Below, piece after piece: positions 4,634 to 7,234 of a stretch of 7,234 nt of DNA. This DNA is from Mucilaginibacter sp. GTDB taxonomy: Bacteria > Bacteroidota > Bacteroidia > Sphingobacteriales > Sphingobacteriaceae. The stretch is from NCBI GenBank assembly GCA_025934475.1, contig JAICXZ010000151.1:1-7234 (forward strand). The letters run 5' to 3'. The notes under the pieces were generated by a model that worked only from the letters and a program-made list of their open reading frames with translations, made no database searches and was not told the origin of the DNA. The first letter of the stretch is position 1. Every line of letters begins with the position of its first letter. The translations under genes and the position numbers were made by a program.

Positions 4634-6391
4634 ATGACAAGGGAAAAGAAAACAAAAAAAATAGACCACATTTACAAGTATTTGCCCAAATCGGCCTCGG
4701 GCATATCCGGATTAGATGAGATCACCCAGGGTGGACTGCCAACAGGCCGTCCCACGCTGATTTGCGGTGACGCAGGCTGCGGAAAGACCCTGATGTCCAT
4801 AGAATTCATTGTAAAAGGAGCCATATTGTATAATGAGCCAGGGGTAATTATGGCATTTGAAGAAACCGGCCAGGAACTGGCCATGAATGTTGCTTCGTTT
4901 GGATTTGACCTGGAACAATTGCAAAAGGACAAGAAGATAAAAATAGATCATGTCCATATTGACCGGAGTCAGATCGAAGAAACCGGCGAGTATAATCTGG
5001 ATGGCATATTTATCCGGCTTAATTATGCCATTGACAGCATTGGCGCAAAGCGGGTAGTGCTGGATACCATCGAAAACTTGTTCGCGGGATTGGAGAATGA
5101 AGCGATATTGCGCGCCGAGTTACGCCGGCTGTTTAGCTGGCTTAAAGAAAAAGGCGTTACTTCTATTATTACCGGCGAAAGAGGTAATGGCATGCTCACC
5201 AGGCACGGGTTGGAAGAGTATGTATCTGATTGCGTTATTTTCCTCGATCATCGCGTAATAGACCAGGTATCCACCAGGCGGTTAAGGATTGTAAAGTACA
5301 GGGGTTCCGTACATGGGACGAATGAGTACCCTTTCTTAATCGACGAGGATGGCATTTCGGTGCTGCCAGTTACCTCACTTGGTCTGGAAAAGCAGGTGTC
5401 TTATGAAAAAATTTCATCGGGAATCCCGGCGCTCGACAAAATGATGGGCGGAAAAGGGTTCTACAAAGGAAGCAGCATATTAGTTTCAGGTACCGCCGGC
5501 ACAGGTAAAACCAGTATGGCCGCGTATTTTGCAAACCAGGCCTGCAATGATGGTAAAAAGTGCATTTATTTTGCCTTCGAAGAATCGCCGAGGCAGATTG
5601 TGCGCAACATGAAATCAATCAGCCTCAACCTGGAGAAACACGTGAGCAAGGGCCTGCTGCGCATTCACGCATCCCGGCCGACTTTGTTCGGACTCGAAAT
5701 GCACCTGGTATCGATCTATAAAGCTATCAGGGAGTTTAGACCCGACGTTGTTATTCTCGACCCCATAACTAACCTGATAACCGTAGGAGGAATGAGCGAC
5801 GTAAAAGCTATGCTGGTACGGTTAATTGATTTTTTACAGGATGAGCAGATTACGGTCATGTTTACCGCGCTTAGTTTAAATGCCACAGTGAGCGAGCAAA
5901 CCGACGAAGGGGTGTCCTCGCTGGTTGATACTTGGTTGTTGGTAAGGGATATCGAATCGAACGGGGAACGAAACCGTGGTCTGTATATCATCAAGGCGCG
6001 TGGCATGAAACACTCTAACCAGGTACGCGAATTTATCATTACAGATAGGGGACTGGATTTGGTAGACGTTTATCTTGGACCTGATGGTGTGCTGACAGGA
6101 TCGGCCCGCGAAGCACGAAAGATCGAGGAGGAAACAGGCGTGGCATTGCGCGACTATGCGCTTAATGCTAAGGACCGGGAAATAGACAGGCAGCGCAAAA
6201 CGCTGGAAGCCAAAATATCAAGCTTGAAAAATGAATTTGAATCGGCGGAAGAGCAGCTGAACCGGATATACAATGAAGACATACTACGTAAGCAGGTACT
6301 GAGCAAAACACGCGACCAGATGACAAAAATAAGGCGTGGCGACGAAGAGACAGGTACGGCCAAAATCAAAAAGAGCAAAAATGAAAAATGA
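4634..6391 (+). CDS. kaiC: KaiC-family double-domain ATPase/autokinase
   Basis: A 585-residue KaiC with two RecA-like domains. CI (about 15-245): Walker A GDAGCGKT (45-52), catalytic glutamates E76-E77, Walker B RVVLD (140-144). CII (about 255-490): Walker A GTAGTGKT (286-293), E316-E317, Walker B VVILD (372-376), and the phosphosite segment [11 protein letters not shown] (423-433). Aligned with cyanobacterial KaiC (T426, S431, T432) this gives T423, S428 and S429, so the main pair is Ser-Ser. The family hexamerises with ATP, hydrolyses it slowly in CI and autophosphorylates in CII. Instead of the short KaiA-binding A-loop and tail (total 519 residues in Synechococcus), there is a charged, coiled-coil-like extension (about 491-570) with a lysine-rich end. 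ATG 4634 is preferred over TTG 4625; no Shine-Dalgarno sequence is seen. It overlaps kaiB1 by 11 bases. It resembles KaiC2-type rather than core-clock proteins. Confidence 0.95.
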   Translation: MTREKKTKKIDHIYKYLPKSASGISGLDEITQGGLPTGRPTLICGDAGCGKTLMSIEFIVKGAILYNEPGVIMAFEETGQELAMNVASFGFDLEQLQKDKKIKIDHVHIDRSQIEETGEYNLDGIFIRLNYAIDSIGAKRVVLDTIENLFAGLENEAILRAELRRLFSWLKEKGVTSIITGERGNGMLTRHGLEEYVSDCVIFLDHRVIDQVSTRRLRIVKYRGSVHGTNEYPFLIDEDGISVLPVTSLGLEKQVSYEKISSGIPALDKMMGGKGFYKGSSILVSGTAGTGKTSMAAYFANQACNDGKKCIYFAFEESPRQIVRNMKSISLNLEKHVSKGLLRIHASRPTLFGLEMHLVSIYKAIREFRPDVVILDPITNLITVGGMSDVKAMLVRLIDFLQDEQITVMFTALSLNATVSEQTDEGVSSLVDTWLLVRDIESNGERNRGLYIIKARGMKHSNQVREFIITDRGLDLVDVYLGPDGVLTGSAREARKIEEETGVALRDYALNAKDREIDRQRKTLEAKISSLKNEFESAEEQLNRIYNEDILRKQVLSKTRDQMTKIRRGDEETGTAKIKKSKNEK

Positions 6392-6680
6392 AAAAAAGTG
6401 GGAGCTGAGATTGTATGTCGCAGGTAAAACAGAGCGCTCGGTTACTGCCCTTGCCAACTTGCGAAAATATTGCGAGGAACACATGAAAGGGCAATATAGG
6501 ATAGAAGTGATAGACCTGCTGGAGAAGCCGCAACTTGCGGAAGGCGACCAGATACTGGCGGTGCCGACGCTGGTTAGGAAAGTTCCGGAGCCTATCCGTA
6601 AAATAATTGGCGACCTGTCTAACGAAGAAAAAGTATTAGTTGGTCTAAACATTATACCCGCTCAAAGCATTATAGAATAG
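6381..6680 (+). CDS. kaiB: KaiB protein, first copy (canonical-like)
   Basis: A 99-residue protein over nearly the whole KaiB family length. Hallmarks are [13 protein letters not shown] (9-21), [20 protein letters not shown] (43-62, with the conserved proline P62), and [19 protein letters not shown] (73-91). KaiB binds the phosphorylated or ADP-bound KaiC ring, in cyanobacteria after switching from its ground-state fold to a thioredoxin-like fold. Two of the positions known to control that switch (Y8 and D91 of the Thermosynechococcus protein) are W7 and N90 here, while the glycine (G88) is kept. I chose ATG 6381, inside the end of kaiC (11-base overlap, different frame), because upstream in-frame codons from GTG 6336 would add a lysine/arginine-rich stretch foreign to KaiB. 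The overlap implies translational coupling. Confidence 0.94.
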   Translation: MKNEKKWELRLYVAGKTERSVTALANLRKYCEEHMKGQYRIEVIDLLEKPQLAEGDQILAVPTLVRKVPEPIRKIIGDLSNEEKVLVGLNIIPAQSIIE

Positions 6681-6683
6681 TTG

Positions 6684-7007
6684 ATGAAGGCAACCGCTAC
6701 TGAATCTGATTGGGGAAATGAAACGAAACAATGGTATGTCCTGCGCCTGTTTGTGGCCGGTACGTCCCCAAATTCGGTGCGCGCTATAACCAATCTTAAA
6801 GCTGTTTGTGAAACCTACCTGGCCGATAAATATGAGCTTGAGATCATCGATATACACCAGCAGGCACATAAAGCCGAAGGCGAGCAGGTGATTGCGTTAC
6901 CCATGCTCATCAAAAAATCGCCGGGAACCGAACGCAGGATGATTGGTGATATGTCTGATACTGGAAAAGTTTTAAGAGGATTAGGGATCAAAGAGTCAGC
7001 AGCCTAA
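6684..7007 (+). CDS. KaiB protein, second divergent copy
   Basis: A 107-residue KaiB paralogue with an extra polar N-terminus of about 17 residues before the core (YVLRLFVAGTSPNSVRAITN, 18-37). The core carries EIIDIHQQAHKAEGEQVIAL, proline P73 and RRMIGDMSDTGKVLRGLGI. An ungapped hand alignment with the first KaiB gives 37 identities over 83 positions (about 45%), so the pair is an old or fast-diverged duplication. The canonical NPQLAEED-like loop is altered (QQAHKAEGE) and the proline-rich turn PxP before the IIGD motif is replaced by PGTE, both in KaiC-contacting or switch regions. The switch-position counterparts are Y18, G99 and G101 (for Y8, G89 and D91). The start is ATG 6684, three bases after the kaiB1 stop; TTG 6681 is directly in front of it. 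It could bind KaiC competitively or serve the downstream kinase. Confidence 0.92.
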   Translation: MKATATESDWGNETKQWYVLRLFVAGTSPNSVRAITNLKAVCETYLADKYELEIIDIHQQAHKAEGEQVIALPMLIKKSPGTERRMIGDMSDTGKVLRGLGIKESAA

Positions 7008-7234
7008 ATGGATACTCTGAAATCATACGAGGAATTAAATCGCGAAATTCGCGAGCTTACTATCAAACTGGAGGAAGCAAACGATACCGTTGAGGCTATC
7101 CGTACCGGTCAGGTTGACGCCATCGTGGTGCATGGCCCCGAGGGGCATAGGATATATTCTTTAAAAACGGCTGACCACACATACCGGGTGTTTATCGAAA
7201 AAATGAGCGAAGGCGCAGTCACTATCGATAAAGC
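7008..7234 (+). CDS. N-terminus of a sensor (PAS-type) histidine kinase, cut by the window edge
   Basis: The frame opens with an ATG directly after the kaiB2 stop TAA and stays open for 75 codons to the edge. It begins with a charged coiled-coil-like stretch (LNREIRELTIKLEEAND, 10-26), then VEAIRTGQVDAIVVHGPEG, IYSLKTADHTYRVFIEKMSEGAVTIDK. This is the recurring N-terminal module (EAIRSGEVDALVV...GPEG...YRVLVEEMxEGA) found in front of PAS domains in many bacterial sensor histidine kinases, including some encoded beside kaiB/kaiC. The YRVFIEKMSEGAVTI part is the usual entry into a PAS domain. The catalytic region is outside the window, so kinase identity is inferred from this module. There is no membrane segment in the visible part. 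Zero spacing to kaiB2 strongly implies one operon, and makes this the likely output partner of the Kai proteins. Confidence 0.8.
   Translation, partial: MDTLKSYEELNREIRELTIKLEEANDTVEAIRTGQVDAIVVHGPEGHRIYSLKTADHTYRVFIEKMSEGAVTIDK

Noticed and set aside
5716..6039. Minus-strand open frame of 107 codons inside kaiC
   Set aside because: It lies opposite conserved KaiC CII residues, with no recognisable motif and no promoter.
1..7234. CRISPR array, tRNA, rRNA or riboswitch
   Set aside because: No spaced direct repeats, cloverleaf or known aptamer pattern were seen on reading either strand.

Overview
The window looks like chromosomal DNA of a non-photosynthetic member of the Bacteroidetes, probably a Sphingobacteriaceae relative such as Mucilaginibacter or Pedobacter. 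This is inferred from protein style, moderate GC, weak or absent Shine-Dalgarno sequences, AT-rich intergenic DNA and boxes of the Bacteroidetes -7 type (TAnnTTTG). No rRNA or tRNA is present to confirm it.

Layout. Positions 1 to about 119 are the end of an insertion sequence, with the first 17 codons of an IS1182-type transposase on the minus strand and a strong terminal hairpin. It abuts a complete GNAT acetyltransferase gene (132-581, +). A GC-rich inverted repeat (586-649) fills the gap to a convergent two-gene unit on the minus strand: an AraC-type regulator (1966-1094) followed 7 bases later by a DUF983 membrane protein (1086-661). Next comes a 274-base intergenic stretch holding an orphan minus-strand terminator hairpin, a second hairpin and an AT-rich inverted repeat. 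A HAD phosphatase (2241-2882, +) then meets, tail to tail with one base between stop codons, a soluble PAS-PAS histidine kinase (4377-2884, -).

The main interest is the right-hand part. Divergent from that kinase is a tightly packed plus-strand operon: a double-domain KaiC ATPase/kinase (4634-6391), a first KaiB (6381-6680, overlapping kaiC by 11 bases), a second and divergent KaiB (6684-7007), and the start of a kinase-type sensor protein (7008 to the window edge) whose ATG directly follows the kaiB2 stop. This is a clock-protein-like module in a heterotroph. No KaiA is visible, the KaiC phosphosite reads Ser-Ser instead of Ser-Thr, and a charged coiled-coil tail replaces the KaiA-binding C-terminus.

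How it may work (inference): KaiC switches state through ATP hydrolysis and phosphorylation, the two KaiB proteins bind it in alternative or competing ways, and the co-transcribed sensor kinase, perhaps with the divergent PAS-PAS kinase, relays the state as a two-component output. Whether it is a timer, a stress or redox switch, or a true oscillator cannot be told from sequence.
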